Assembly (NCBI GenBank): GCA_041668045.1
Contig: JBAYDV010000049.1
Location: 1-14,713 of the forward strand
Length of the DNA stretch: 14,713 nt
Direction of reading: 5' to 3'
Source: JBAYDV01 sp041668045
GTDB lineage: Bacteria; Bacteroidota; Bacteroidia; Bacteroidales; UBA932
In this document: positions 1 through 6,876 of the stretch, piece after piece
How positions within the stretch are numbered: position 1 is the stretch's first letter
Layout of the letters: each line of letters opens with the position of its first letter
Notes under the pieces: generated by a model
What the model saw: the letters and a program-made list of their open reading frames with translations, nothing else
What the model was told of the DNA's origin: nothing
Databases searched by the model: none
Position numbers and translations under genes: made by a program

Positions 1-340
1 CATCATGAGCACTCTTCTTAGCTATAAGAGCTGGAATCATCACATTTTCTAAAGCAGTAAACTCAGGAAGCAAATGATGAGATTGAAATACGAAGCCAAT
101 CTTTTTATTCCTGAACTCTGCCATTTTCTTACTAGAAAGAGAAAATATGTCCGTCTCATCTATAAAAACCTTACCTTTATCAGGTATAGAAAGAGAGCCT
201 AAAACTTGAAGAAGAGTAGTTTTTCCTGCACCACTTGCACCTACTATTGCCACTACTTCAGCTCCATCAGCCTGAAAATCTACACCTTTAAGAACTTTTA
301 AATTATTGAAAGATTTCTCTATACCTTCAGCTTTAATCAT
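1..340 (-). CDS. lolD: LolD-type lipoprotein-releasing ABC transporter ATP-binding protein (N-terminal part, cut by window edge)
   Basis: About 113 codons are present, from ATG at 340-338 to the left edge. Visible motifs are a Walker A (GASGAGKT, residues 34-41) and a Q-loop region (FVFQSHHLLPEFTALENV, about 83-100). The ABC signature and Walker B lie outside the window. The sequence around the Q-loop, with FQ followed by HLLPEFTALENV, is typical of the LolD/MacB-like branch, whose ATPases drive release of lipoproteins from the inner membrane (LolCDE) or related MacB-type export. The start codon overlaps the end of the upstream periplasmic-protein gene by 8 bp (ATGATTAA), so the two are probably translationally coupled within the sigma-factor operon. 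The family assignment is firm. LolD rather than another member of the branch is inference, because the rest of the gene and the partner permease are not visible. Confidence 0.85.
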   Translation of the reverse strand, partial: MIKAEGIEKSFNNLKVLKGVDFQADGAEVVAIVGASGAGKTTLLQVLGSLSIPDKGKVFIDETDIFSLSSKKMAEFRNKKIGFVFQSHHLLPEFTALENVMIPALIAKKSAHD

Positions 341-815
341 TTTTCGTTTTGCCTTTATGGTTTTGATGACGCCACATTTCTATCATTTTCATCCTAAATC
401 TACTTTCTGTAGTAAAAATCTTAGCGACCTTCTCTGTAGGTAATATTTTATAAAATTCAGGAATATATGCTTCTTGTATAAGTGGTTCTCTTTTTTCTGC
501 GTTTACTAATTTTTGAATTTGCATTTTTAGCTCTACATCAGAAGCCTTAGCTTTTGCCATCTTATCTAATTTCTTCATCTCATCATCTTTATCTTTATGA
601 GCATTCCTTATTTCATCAGAATATTTATTATACAATGCCCAAAAAGGAGCGGCCTCTTCAGTCGTAAGTCCTATCTCAGAGGTAAAAAAAGCTATTTTCG
701 CACTCTCTATTTGATCGAACATCTCTTGAGAATGTTTATTAAGTTTTCCCTGAGCATTACTAATAAAAGGTAATAAAGCTAAACCTAGGACTAAAATTAT
801 AATGTTTTTTTTCAT
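333..815 (-). CDS. Spy/CpxP-like periplasmic protein
   Basis: This 160-residue protein has an N-terminal signal peptide (MKKN then a hydrophobic stretch) with a likely cleavage site after SNA at residue 21. The mature part is charged and largely helical. Two short stretches, LTTEEAAPFW (50-59) and ILPTEKVAKIF (124-134), resemble the paired LTxxQ-type repeats of the Spy/CpxP family, periplasmic proteins that sense or chaperone misfolded envelope proteins. It lies 21 bp downstream of the one-TM acidic protein gene and its stop overlaps the lolD start, so it sits third in the sigma-factor operon. A role in envelope stress sensing fits both fold and position but is inferred. A weakly conserved Bacteroidota sensor protein of unknown role is the main alternative. 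Confidence 0.7.
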   Translation of the reverse strand: MKKNIIILVLGLALLPFISNAQGKLNKHSQEMFDQIESAKIAFFTSEIGLTTEEAAPFWALYNKYSDEIRNAHKDKDDEMKKLDKMAKAKASDVELKMQIQKLVNAEKREPLIQEAYIPEFYKILPTEKVAKIFTTESRFRMKMIEMWRHQNHKGKTKND

Positions 816-836
816 AATATTATTATCATTAATCGA

Positions 837-1280
837 TTAATTATTGTAGAGATATTCAAGAATTTCATTTGAAGTCATAGATTCCTCTATCTCATTTACA
901 GTAGTTTCATTCAATTCATCATTTTCTTCGAAATTAGACATATATTCAGATAAATTTATCTCGTCATAATAATCTTCTATAAATGAATCAGATAAATATC
1001 CTTCGTCTATTAAAGCTAACAAACCACTTTCAGTCGTTACAGATTTATTGCCAAGATTAGCTACATTAAATATCCCATATCCCAAACCCCATAGTAAGAT
1101 AAAAGAACAAGCAAGTACTACTACAGATTTTGACTTCATCCATATCCTGGAAGGAAGGGATGCTTTACCATGAATCTTAGCATTAACTTCATCTTCTAAT
1201 TGAGAAAAGTATCCAACGGGAACCTTATATGGATTTTCTCTAAGATGTTTATTTTCTAATATGTTATTATTTTGTTCCAT
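837..1280 (-). CDS. Single-pass membrane protein in anti-sigma factor position
   Basis: The protein has 147 residues: a cytoplasmic N-terminus with the motif NPYKVPVGYF (16-25), a basic patch, one transmembrane helix (about 52-72), and a very acidic C-terminal tail (about 90-147, rich in E, D and Y). The NPY.VP.GYF motif is common in short Bacteroidota proteins encoded just after ECF sigma genes. The gene follows the sigma gene by 61 bp and precedes the Spy-like gene by 21 bp. Position and topology suggest an anti-sigma factor, with the N-terminus binding sigma in the cytoplasm and the tail outside. There is no zinc-binding HxxxCxxC motif of the classic ZAS class, so the role is inferred from context only. 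The acidic tail could interact with the charged Spy-like neighbour; that is speculation. Confidence 0.6.
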   Translation of the reverse strand: MEQNNNILENKHLRENPYKVPVGYFSQLEDEVNAKIHGKASLPSRIWMKSKSVVVLACSFILLWGLGYGIFNVANLGNKSVTTESGLLALIDEGYLSDSFIEDYYDEINLSEYMSNFEENDELNETTVNEIEESMTSNEILEYLYNN

Positions 1281-1341
1281 TGTAAATATATGACTATTAA
1301 AAATTTAAAAAGTTTAATATAGAATAAAAATTAGTGCGATT

Positions 1342-1890
1342 TTATTCATAATTAGTTACTTTTAATAAGTGATCTTTAACCTTATTATATGCATGATGAT
1401 ATGATGCCTTTAGCGAACCTGTAGTTCCTCCTAAAATCTCTACCATATCATCGTACTTCATTTCATCAAAATATCTCAGACTAAAGACAGCTCTTTGTTT
1501 AGGAGGAAGAGCATTTATCGCGACTTGCAGGTCGGCTTGGGCTTTGTCTCCAGAGAAAGTAGGATCAGCTATAATATCATCTGCATTCTCATTATCTATT
1601 TTTTTGAAAAGTAATTTATTTTTTAATTGTTGTCGTTTTAAAAACGTTATAGCTTCATTAGTAGCTATTCTGTACATCCACGTATATATTTTAGAATCTT
1701 CCCTATAATTAGGTAGGTTCTTCCATACTTTTATAAGTGTATCTTGAAGAATATCATTAGTATCTTCATGAGAATTAAGTAATTTTCTTAAATGCCAATA
1801 AAGACGTTCCGAATATTTGCGCGTAATAAGATTGAAAGCGTAATCTTTCTTACCCTCTTTATAAATATCTAAAATATCTTTATCTTCCAT
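1342..1890 (-). CDS. rpoE: ECF-type RNA polymerase sigma factor
   Basis: This is a sigma-70-family factor of 182 residues with only regions 2 and 4, the layout of extracytoplasmic-function sigma factors. Region 2.2 is DILQDTLIKVWKNLP (46-60), regions 2.3/2.4 are YTWMYRIATNEAITFLKR (69-86), and region 4 runs from LPPKQRAVFSLRYFDEM to the helix-turn-helix (about 128-175). The start chosen is ATG at 1890-1888. An in-frame GTG four codons upstream (1902-1900) would give 186 residues but is less likely than the ATG. It heads an operon with the putative anti-sigma, Spy-like and LolD-like genes, a layout suggesting control of envelope functions. ECF factors often activate their own operon; no housekeeping -7 element is visible upstream, which is consistent with autoregulation but does not prove it. 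The symbol is generic. Confidence 0.9.
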   Translation of the reverse strand: MEDKDILDIYKEGKKDYAFNLITRKYSERLYWHLRKLLNSHEDTNDILQDTLIKVWKNLPNYREDSKIYTWMYRIATNEAITFLKRQQLKNKLLFKKIDNENADDIIADPTFSGDKAQADLQVAINALPPKQRAVFSLRYFDEMKYDDMVEILGGTTGSLKASYHHAYNKVKDHLLKVTNYE

Positions 1891-1927
1891 ATTTAAGTGC
1901 ACTTGCTGTGACTATTTATTATCGTAA

Positions 1928-1941
1928 CTGTCTTAAGACAG
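1928..1941. repeat. 14-bp perfect palindrome upstream of the sigma factor gene
   Basis: CTGTCTTAAGACAG is a perfect even palindrome 38 bp upstream of the sigma-factor ATG. It lies in the 191-bp region between the divergent sigma operon and lepA. It is followed by a second palindrome, AAACTTAAAGTTT (1948-1960, 6-bp arms), and by an A/T-only one, ATAATAATTATTAT (1992-2005). The first contains four G/C bases in very AT-rich DNA, which makes chance less likely. Operator function is inferred. Confidence 0.5.
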
Positions 1942-2029
1942 ATTTTAAAACTTAAAGTTTAATCATGCCGATTATTAATTTTGTATCCGACATAATAATT
2001 ATTATTTTGTTCAGCGAATTTACGACGAA

Positions 2030-2061
2030 TTTGAGAATATTCAAATAGTAATGTATATTTG
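2030..2061 (+). promoter_or_regulatory. Bacteroidota-type promoter for lepA
   Basis: TTTG at 2030-2033 is followed after 20 bp by TATATTTG at 2054-2061. This matches the Bacteroidota housekeeping consensus (-33 TTTG, about 19-21 bp, -7 TAnnTTTG) at every defined position. Transcription would start near 2068, leaving a leader of about 14 nt before the lepA ATG at 2082. This is the clearest promoter in the window. Confidence 0.8.
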
Positions 2062-2081
2062 CTCATTAATTTACTGAATAT

Positions 2082-3869
2082 ATGAAAAATATAAGAAATT
2101 TCTGTATTATAGCGCACATAGATCATGGTAAAAGTACATTAGCAGATAGAATGCTAGAGTACACTAAGACGGTAAGTGCTAGAGAGATGGAGAATCAAGT
2201 GCTAGATAACATGGATTTAGAAAGGGAAAGAGGTATAACTATTAAGAGTCATGCCATACAAATGAAATATAGGTATCATGATGATGATTATGTCCTAAAT
2301 CTTATCGATACTCCTGGCCATGTCGATTTCTCATATGAGGTATCTCGAGCTATAGCCTCTTGTGAGGGAGCTCTTCTAGTAGTAGATGCGACGCAAGGAA
2401 TACAAGCTCAGACTATATCAAATCTATATTTAGCTATTGAACACGATCTTGAAATCATCCCTGTCCTAAATAAAATAGATATGGATTCAGCTATGGTCGA
2501 TGTAGTTACAGATGAGATTATAGACCTGATAGGATGTAAGAAAGAAGATATCCTATTGGCTAGTGCTAAAACAGGACAAGGAATACCTGATATATTAAAT
2601 GCTGTAGTAGATAGAATCCCGCATCCAAAAGGAGATGAGAATGCACCATTACAAGCTCTTATTTTCGATTCAGCGTTTAATTCTTTTCGAGGTATTATAG
2701 CATATTTTAAAATCGTTAATGGTGTTCTGCGTACTGGTGATAAAGTTAAGTTTTATAATACAGGACAAGAATATGCAGCAGATGAAATAGGAGTATTGGA
2801 GATGGCACTTACTCCACGAAAAGAGATGAAAGCAGGAGATGTAGGATATATCATTTCGGGCATAAAGACAGCATCTGAGGTTAAAGTGGGAGATACTATT
2901 ACTCATGTAGAAAATCCATGTGAGAAAGCTATAGCAGGTTTTGAAGAAGTGAAACCAATGTTATTCGCAGGTGTATATCCTGTAGAAACTAATCAATATG
3001 AAGAATTAAGGTCTTCAATTGAAAAATTACAGTTGAATGATGCCTCATTAGTCTTCGAACCGGAATCATCATTAGCCTTAGGTTTTGGCTTTCGTTGTGG
3101 TTTCCTGGGACTTTTACATCTTGAGATAATGCAAGAGAGACTTTATAGAGAATTTAATATGGATGTGATAACTACAGTCCCTAATGTCTCTTATAAAGTA
3201 TATACTACTAAAAAAGAAGTAATAGATGTGCATAATCCTTCCGGACTTCCTCCTGTTACTGAGATTCAGCATATAGAAGAACCATATATACGAGCTCAAA
3301 TAATCTCTAAAACTGAATTCTTCGGTCCAGTTATGAAATTATGTCTAGATAAACGAGGTACATTAATTAATCAGAATTATTTAACATCTGATAGAGTAGA
3401 ACTTGGTTATGATTTACCACTTTCGGAGATAGTATTTGATTTTTATGATAAACTAAAATCAATATCAAAAGGATATGCCTCTTTCGATTATCATGTTATA
3501 GGGTATAAACCAGCAGAATTGGTAAAATTAGACATTCTATTAAATGGCGAACCTGTAGATGCCCTTTCTTCATTAATACATAAAGACAGAGCTTATGATT
3601 TTGGAAGAAGAATGTGCGAAAAGCTTAAAGAGTTAATTCCTCGTCAACAGTTCGAAATAGCTATTCAAGCGGCTATCGGAGCCAAGATTATAGCACGTGA
3701 GACAGTAAAAGCAGTAAGAAAGGATGTAACGTCTAAATGTTATGGTGGAGATATCACTAGAAAAAGGAAACTTTTAGAAAAACAGAAAAAAGGTAAAAAA
3801 CGTATGAGACAGGTAGGAAACGTCGAAATTCCACAATCTGCGTTCATGGCTGTTTTAAAACTTGATTAA
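2082..3869 (+). CDS. lepA: Elongation factor 4 (LepA), ribosomal back-translocation GTPase
   Basis: The 595-residue protein has the full usual length for LepA. GTPase motifs are AHIDHGKST (11-19, P-loop), RGITIK (50-55, switch I), DTPGH (76-80) and NKID (130-133). EF-G-like domains follow, then the LepA-specific C-terminal domain ending in a lysine-rich stretch (KQKKGKKRMRQVG) and VEIPQSAFMAVLK. LepA binds stalled or mistranslocated ribosomes and is a conserved, non-essential translation factor active under ionic or temperature stress. The gene appears monocistronic: it has its own consensus promoter, and a 227-bp AT-rich gap with no obvious GC-rich terminator hairpin follows. It diverges from the ECF sigma operon. 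No frameshifts or missing motifs are seen. Confidence 0.98.
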   Translation: MKNIRNFCIIAHIDHGKSTLADRMLEYTKTVSAREMENQVLDNMDLERERGITIKSHAIQMKYRYHDDDYVLNLIDTPGHVDFSYEVSRAIASCEGALLVVDATQGIQAQTISNLYLAIEHDLEIIPVLNKIDMDSAMVDVVTDEIIDLIGCKKEDILLASAKTGQGIPDILNAVVDRIPHPKGDENAPLQALIFDSAFNSFRGIIAYFKIVNGVLRTGDKVKFYNTGQEYAADEIGVLEMALTPRKEMKAGDVGYIISGIKTASEVKVGDTITHVENPCEKAIAGFEEVKPMLFAGVYPVETNQYEELRSSIEKLQLNDASLVFEPESSLALGFGFRCGFLGLLHLEIMQERLYREFNMDVITTVPNVSYKVYTTKKEVIDVHNPSGLPPVTEIQHIEEPYIRAQIISKTEFFGPVMKLCLDKRGTLINQNYLTSDRVELGYDLPLSEIVFDFYDKLKSISKGYASFDYHVIGYKPAELVKLDILLNGEPVDALSSLIHKDRAYDFGRRMCEKLKELIPRQQFEIAIQAAIGAKIIARETVKAVRKDVTSKCYGGDITRKRKLLEKQKKGKKRMRQVGNVEIPQSAFMAVLKLD

Positions 3870-4068
3870 AAATTTCTTATTAAAATTAGTATTATCTAAC
3901 AATAATTCATTATATTTTAGCTTATTTTATAGGTTTTTAATAAAAAAAAAGTAATTTTACTAATAATTTCGGTACGTATGTCTTTAAAAAGAGGTAATTA
4001 TCAGAAATTAATAGTATTTTGTTATTATATATAGTTTGATATAAACATATATATTTAAACTAAAATAG

Positions 4069-4083
4069 AATTAGTTACTAATT
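4069..4083. repeat. 15-bp odd palindrome just upstream of the OmpA-family gene
   Basis: AATTAGT-T-ACTAATT has two perfect 7-bp arms around a central T and ends 13 bp before the ATG at 4097. It would form a small hairpin in the 5' leader or a site for a dimeric protein. It is AT-rich, so chance is a real possibility. The whole 3870-4096 gap is AT-rich with a 9-A run (3942-3950), and no full TTTG/TAnnTTTG promoter pair was found in it. Confidence 0.3.
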
Positions 4084-4096
4084 AATATTTAAAATT

Positions 4097-5296
4097 ATGA
4101 AGATGAAAAACAGTTTGAAAAGTGCATTGCTAGTCGTGATGGCATTTTGTTTCGTTTCATCAAGTGCTTTTGCACAAGATAATGACGAAAAGGTAATCAA
4201 TATCGCACCTGCGGATAGTGTTACACATGGTTCGTTTATAACCAATGGCTTTTTCGATAATTGGTTTATCGGTATAGCTGGGGGTGTAAATATGTATTTT
4301 GGGGAATATGATAGTAAAGCAGATTTTACTGACCGTCTTTCTCCTGCGTTAGATATATCATTAGGTAAATGGTTAACTCCTGAATATGGAGTACGTTTAC
4401 AATGGGCTGGTCTTTCTGCTAAAGGAATGACTCTTCCTGGTGCTTATTTCCAAGATGGTTCTGTTAATAGTGAAGGTTATGCTAAAGAGAAATTTAATGT
4501 TTCTTTTTTACATGCTGATTTCATGATGAATGCATCTAATTTCTTTTTTGGATATAAACAAGATAGAATTTGGAATGCTATTCCTTATGTAGGTGTTGGT
4601 TGGGCTTCAGCAGAAGGTGAAGAAAATGAAATCGCGATGTCTGCTGGTTTGTATAATACATTTAAATTAACTGACAGGTTAGATCTTACAGCTGAAGCGA
4701 GAGCTCTTTTTGTTAACCAACGTTTTGATACAGTAGTTGGAGATGACGAAGCTGAAGGTATGGGAACTATATCTGTAGGTCTAGCTTATGACATAAGTAA
4801 AGTTAATAGCTTTAATACATATGTTCCAGTAAAACCTGATTATAGCAGATATAAAAAACTTATCAGAATGCTAAAAGGTGAAAATTCTGACTTAAAAGAT
4901 GAGAATGGTAAATTAGCAAAAGATCTAGCTAACGAGAGAGCTAAACAACCTGAAGTTAAAATAGTTAAAGAAGTAAAAGCTACTCCTATCGTATTATTCT
5001 TCGGAATAGATAAATATTATTTAACTAAGAAAGAATTATTAAATTTAGATTATTTCGTTAAACATGCTCTTAAATTAGATCCTAATAAAGTATTTACAGT
5101 AACTGGATCTGCTGATAGTGCTACAGGTTCTAAGAAAGGTAATTTAACTTTAAGCCGTAAACGTATGGAGGCTGTTTGTAGTATTTTAGTTAAGAAATAT
5201 AAGATCTCTGAGAATAATATAGTTAAGAAATATATTGGTGGTTCAGATGCTCATGGAAAAGATCTTCAACTTGACCGTTCTGTATTTGTAAAATAA
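4097..5296 (+). CDS. OmpA-family outer-membrane protein
   Basis: The protein has 399 residues. It starts with a signal peptide (cleavage probably after AFA at residue 26). A beta-strand-rich region follows (about 45-240, with aromatic/Gly repeats such as WFIGIAGGVNMYFGEY), likely an 8-strand outer-membrane barrel. A charged coiled-coil linker (about 252-286, LIRMLKGENSDLKDENGKL) leads to an OmpA-like C-terminal domain (295-399). That domain carries the peptidoglycan-binding signature as GSADSATG followed by NLTLSRKRMEAV (about 348-359). Such proteins anchor the outer membrane to peptidoglycan; the layout recalls the major OmpA-like proteins of Porphyromonas. An in-frame ATG two codons downstream is an alternative start. 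The gene stands alone and ends in a strand-specific terminator. CGT arginine codons and T-ending codons are frequent, which fits high expression (inference). Confidence 0.9.
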   Translation: MKMKNSLKSALLVVMAFCFVSSSAFAQDNDEKVINIAPADSVTHGSFITNGFFDNWFIGIAGGVNMYFGEYDSKADFTDRLSPALDISLGKWLTPEYGVRLQWAGLSAKGMTLPGAYFQDGSVNSEGYAKEKFNVSFLHADFMMNASNFFFGYKQDRIWNAIPYVGVGWASAEGEENEIAMSAGLYNTFKLTDRLDLTAEARALFVNQRFDTVVGDDEAEGMGTISVGLAYDISKVNSFNTYVPVKPDYSRYKKLIRMLKGENSDLKDENGKLAKDLANERAKQPEVKIVKEVKATPIVLFFGIDKYYLTKKELLNLDYFVKHALKLDPNKVFTVTGSADSATGSKKGNLTLSRKRMEAVCSILVKKYKISENNIVKKYIGGSDAHGKDLQLDRSVFVK

Positions 5297-5318
5297 CTTT
5301 TATATTAATATAAATTTT

Positions 5319-5350
5319 AAAGGCTTGCTTTTTATAAGTGAGCCTTTTTT
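5319..5350 (+). terminator. Rho-independent terminator of the OmpA-family gene
   Basis: The stem GGCTTGCTT (5322-5330) pairs with AAGTGAGCC (5336-5344) as nine pairs in RNA, two of them G-U wobbles, around a 5-nt loop. Flanking A and T tracts extend it and a run of six T follows. On the opposite strand the two wobbles become C-A mismatches, so it is built for the plus strand. It begins 22 bp after the stop codon. Confidence 0.9.
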
Positions 5351-5354
5351 ATTT

Positions 5355-5380
5355 GTTATCTTCTTCTGTTATCTTCTTCT
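5355..5380 (+). repeat. Tandem duplication of GTTATCTTCTTCT
   Basis: Two exact, adjacent 13-bp copies (5355-5367 and 5368-5380) lie right after the terminator of the OmpA-family gene. Each unit also contains a TCTTCT microrepeat. This is most simply explained by replication slippage. Confidence 0.9.
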
Positions 5381-5472
5381 CTTTGTCTCCTTCTACTCTC
5401 TTAGTCTTGCTACGTTCTGTATTAGTCTGCTACGATAGGATACTGAAGCCCAATAATATGCTTTACTGTCCA

Positions 5473-5567
5473 CTGTGCTGCTTTATTGTATTGCCCTGTA
5501 TCTGATAGCGTATTTTAAATACATGCTAGCCTTCCAGCTTCTGTGCTTTTATCATATTGTCTTGTAT
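5473..5567 (+). repeat. Two diverged copies of a 27-29-bp direct repeat
   Basis: The segment 5473-5501 (begins CTGTGCTG, ends CCCTGTAT) and the segment 5541-5567 (begins CTGTGCT, ends TCTTGTAT) align with a 2-base gap and about five substitutions. The second starts 68 bp after the first. The match was found by eye. It explains the repeated LLYCIALYL / LLCFYHIVLY pattern in the frame across it. Confidence 0.55.
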
Positions 5568-5606
5568 GGAGATAGAGCGATGAGTATAGTAAGGTATATA
5601 CATGAA

Positions 5607-5640
5607 AAAATCCCATTAGAAAAAGATCTAACGGGATTTT
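5607..5640 (-). terminator. Rho-independent terminator of the secG operon
   Basis: Read on the minus strand, the arms at 5640-5627 and 5620-5607 form a 14-bp stem with one G-U wobble around a UCUUUU loop, ending in six T. On the plus strand the same position is an A-C mismatch, so the hairpin is optimised for the minus strand. It lies about 50 bp beyond the secG stop codon. Confidence 0.9.
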
Positions 5641-5692
5641 ATATATTCAGATATAAATTTATTTTATACTGTTAAAAGAATTTTACAAAAAG

Positions 5693-6046
5693 TTATTTTT
5701 GAGATTCTTGAGTATCTTGAGTTCCATTATTAGTTGGGACTGAAGTAGGAAAAGCTGGATTTCCTTGTTGTGTAGATTGTTGTTCAAGAACATCTTTCAC
5801 ATGAGCTTCTCCGTCACTTTTACCGCCTGCAGATAGACCAGATGCGGCTATACACAAAACGATTATAAATGCAGCTAAAAACCAAGTTGCTTTTTCTAAA
5901 AAGTCAGCAGTCTGACGTACGCCGAAAGCATTATTGCCAGAGGCGAAATTAGCAGCTAGTCCACCACCTTTTGAGTTTTGTACTAAAACTATGATGGTTA
6001 TTAATATACTAGCTATTATTATTAAAATAGATATTGCAGTGTACAT
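5693..6046 (-). CDS. secG: Preprotein translocase subunit SecG
   Basis: The 117-residue protein has two transmembrane helices (about 3-21 and 52-73) joined by the conserved SecG loop: VLVQNSKGGGLAANF, then GVRQTADFLEKATW. SecG is the small stimulatory subunit of the SecYEG channel in the inner membrane. The C-terminus (about 80-117) is a polar Q/T/S/N-rich tail, as is usual in Bacteroidota. The gene is last in the minus-strand operon, one base after the TPR-like protein gene, and is followed by a dedicated terminator. Confidence 0.95.
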   Translation of the reverse strand: MYTAISILIIIASILITIIVLVQNSKGGGLAANFASGNNAFGVRQTADFLEKATWFLAAFIIVLCIAASGLSAGGKSDGEAHVKDVLEQQSTQQGNPAFPTSVPTNNGTQDTQESQK

Positions 6047-6047
6047 A

Positions 6048-6875
6048 TTAAATAATATTTTTCTTTATTTCAACTATAAGGGATGCAAAGTAAGCACTTT
6101 TTTCTGGATATAACAAAATTAGTTTTGAATAAACGTCTATAGCTTCGGCAAATAGGTCCTGTTGATAGTAAATTTGTGCTAAAGTTTCAGTGTAGTATTC
6201 ATATTCTTGAGGTAAATTCCTCTTTTCAAAGTCTTTAACTTTGTGTTCGTTTTTGTTAGGATTAAATCTTTCTATGGTGGATAGTCCGTCTTTTTTTAAT
6301 TCTTTAAAATCTTTTTGTGAGAAATAATCCCCTCCAACCATTACAAATTCTTTGTTGTTTATGTCGTGATTTACTGTTGTAGAATTTTCTTTTGGCAGGT
6401 CTTGCATGTCTGATTTTACTTCGTCTTCTGGTTTATCTTTAGATATATCATGTAATACTTCTTGCGATATATCTATAGGTATGTCTCTTGATGATACATT
6501 TTCTTCCGAAGGGATGGAATTTTGATTATCGGTATCAGCCGATTCTTTGTCACCATTGCCATGAATTATATCAGATTTTATGTCTTGACTTAAGTCGATG
6601 ATAGGAAATTCTTCGATATCTGGTATTTTAGTATCTACAGCTTTGCTATTGTTTTTCTCTTCTGCTAATTTCTTAGCTATGGCTTGGTGTTCCCAATATA
6701 GTTTTTCTCTAGAAAAAACATATGGTGCAGTAATTCTGTATCCTTCTTCATAGTATTCTTCTCCGAGATAGGTCATTTTGGTAAAAAGTGCATGTCTAGC
6801 TAGAGTGAACCAAGGATAATTATTTAATATCCGATTCAAATCCTTAATAGAATATGCATTTATATCTGTTATCAT
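6048..6875 (-). CDS. Protein of unknown function with acidic linker and TPR-like C-terminus, between lptE and secG
   Basis: The protein has 275 residues with three visible parts. The N-terminal block (about 1-80) is predicted helical, with NNYPWFTLARHALFTKM and REKLYWEHQAIAK. The middle (about 88-180) is disordered-looking, acidic and Asn/Ser-rich; it repeats a short pattern (IDLSQDI, IDISQEVL, HDISKDK). The C-terminus (about 222-272) has a TPR-like helix pair, YYTETLAQIYYQQDLFAEAIDVYSKLILLYPE. There is no signal peptide or transmembrane helix, so it is probably cytoplasmic. It lies one base after lptE and one base before secG, so co-expression is near certain. I do not recognise a named family. 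Its place between an LPS-export lipoprotein and a Sec subunit hints at an envelope-assembly adaptor, but nothing in the sequence proves that. Confidence 0.85.
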   Translation of the reverse strand: MITDINAYSIKDLNRILNNYPWFTLARHALFTKMTYLGEEYYEEGYRITAPYVFSREKLYWEHQAIAKKLAEEKNNSKAVDTKIPDIEEFPIIDLSQDIKSDIIHGNGDKESADTDNQNSIPSEENVSSRDIPIDISQEVLHDISKDKPEDEVKSDMQDLPKENSTTVNHDINNKEFVMVGGDYFSQKDFKELKKDGLSTIERFNPNKNEHKVKDFEKRNLPQEYEYYTETLAQIYYQQDLFAEAIDVYSKLILLYPEKSAYFASLIVEIKKNII

Positions 6876-6876
6876 T

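Larger units (their letters stand above)
5351..5604. other. Non-coding stretch with degenerate repeats and raised GC, between two terminators
   Basis: No convincing gene is present here. The stretch is richer in G+C (about 38% over 5361-5600 by hand count) than the other intergenic regions, and its first 80 bases are strongly pyrimidine-biased on the plus strand. It holds a 13-bp tandem duplication (5355-5380), two near copies of TTAGTC(T)TGCTACG (5401-5414, 5422-5434), and two diverged copies of a 27-29-bp unit (5473-5501, 5541-5567). A 13-bp palindrome, GTATTT-T-AAATAC, lies at 5510-5522. An open frame from GTG at 5475 to 5675 exists, but it runs through the opposite-strand terminator and encodes a Leu/Tyr/Cys-rich low-complexity peptide, so it is not called. 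A small RNA, decayed repeat DNA or an old gene remnant are all possible. Confidence 0.6.

Noticed and set aside
1890..1902. GTG start for the sigma factor, four codons upstream
   Set aside because: ATG at 1890 gives the usual N-terminus for the family, and the extra residues add nothing recognisable.
2670..3299. Minus-strand open frames inside lepA
   Set aside because: They lie antisense to a full-length, motif-complete lepA and encode Cys/Ser/Phe-rich peptides with no recognisable domain. The same applies to antisense frames inside kdsB, the lipoprotein gene, atpD and atpB.
3870..4096. Hidden gene, lepA terminator or housekeeping promoter in the gap before the OmpA-family gene
   Set aside because: No coding frame, no GC-bearing hairpin with a T-tract, and no TTTG/TAnnTTTG pair at correct spacing was found. 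TTTG words at 4018-4021 and 4035-4038 lack a properly spaced TA.
5475..5675. Plus-strand open frame of 66 codons starting at GTG
   Set aside because: It runs through the secG-operon terminator, encodes a Leu/Tyr/Cys-rich low-complexity peptide created by the diverged DNA repeats, and has no evident start signal.
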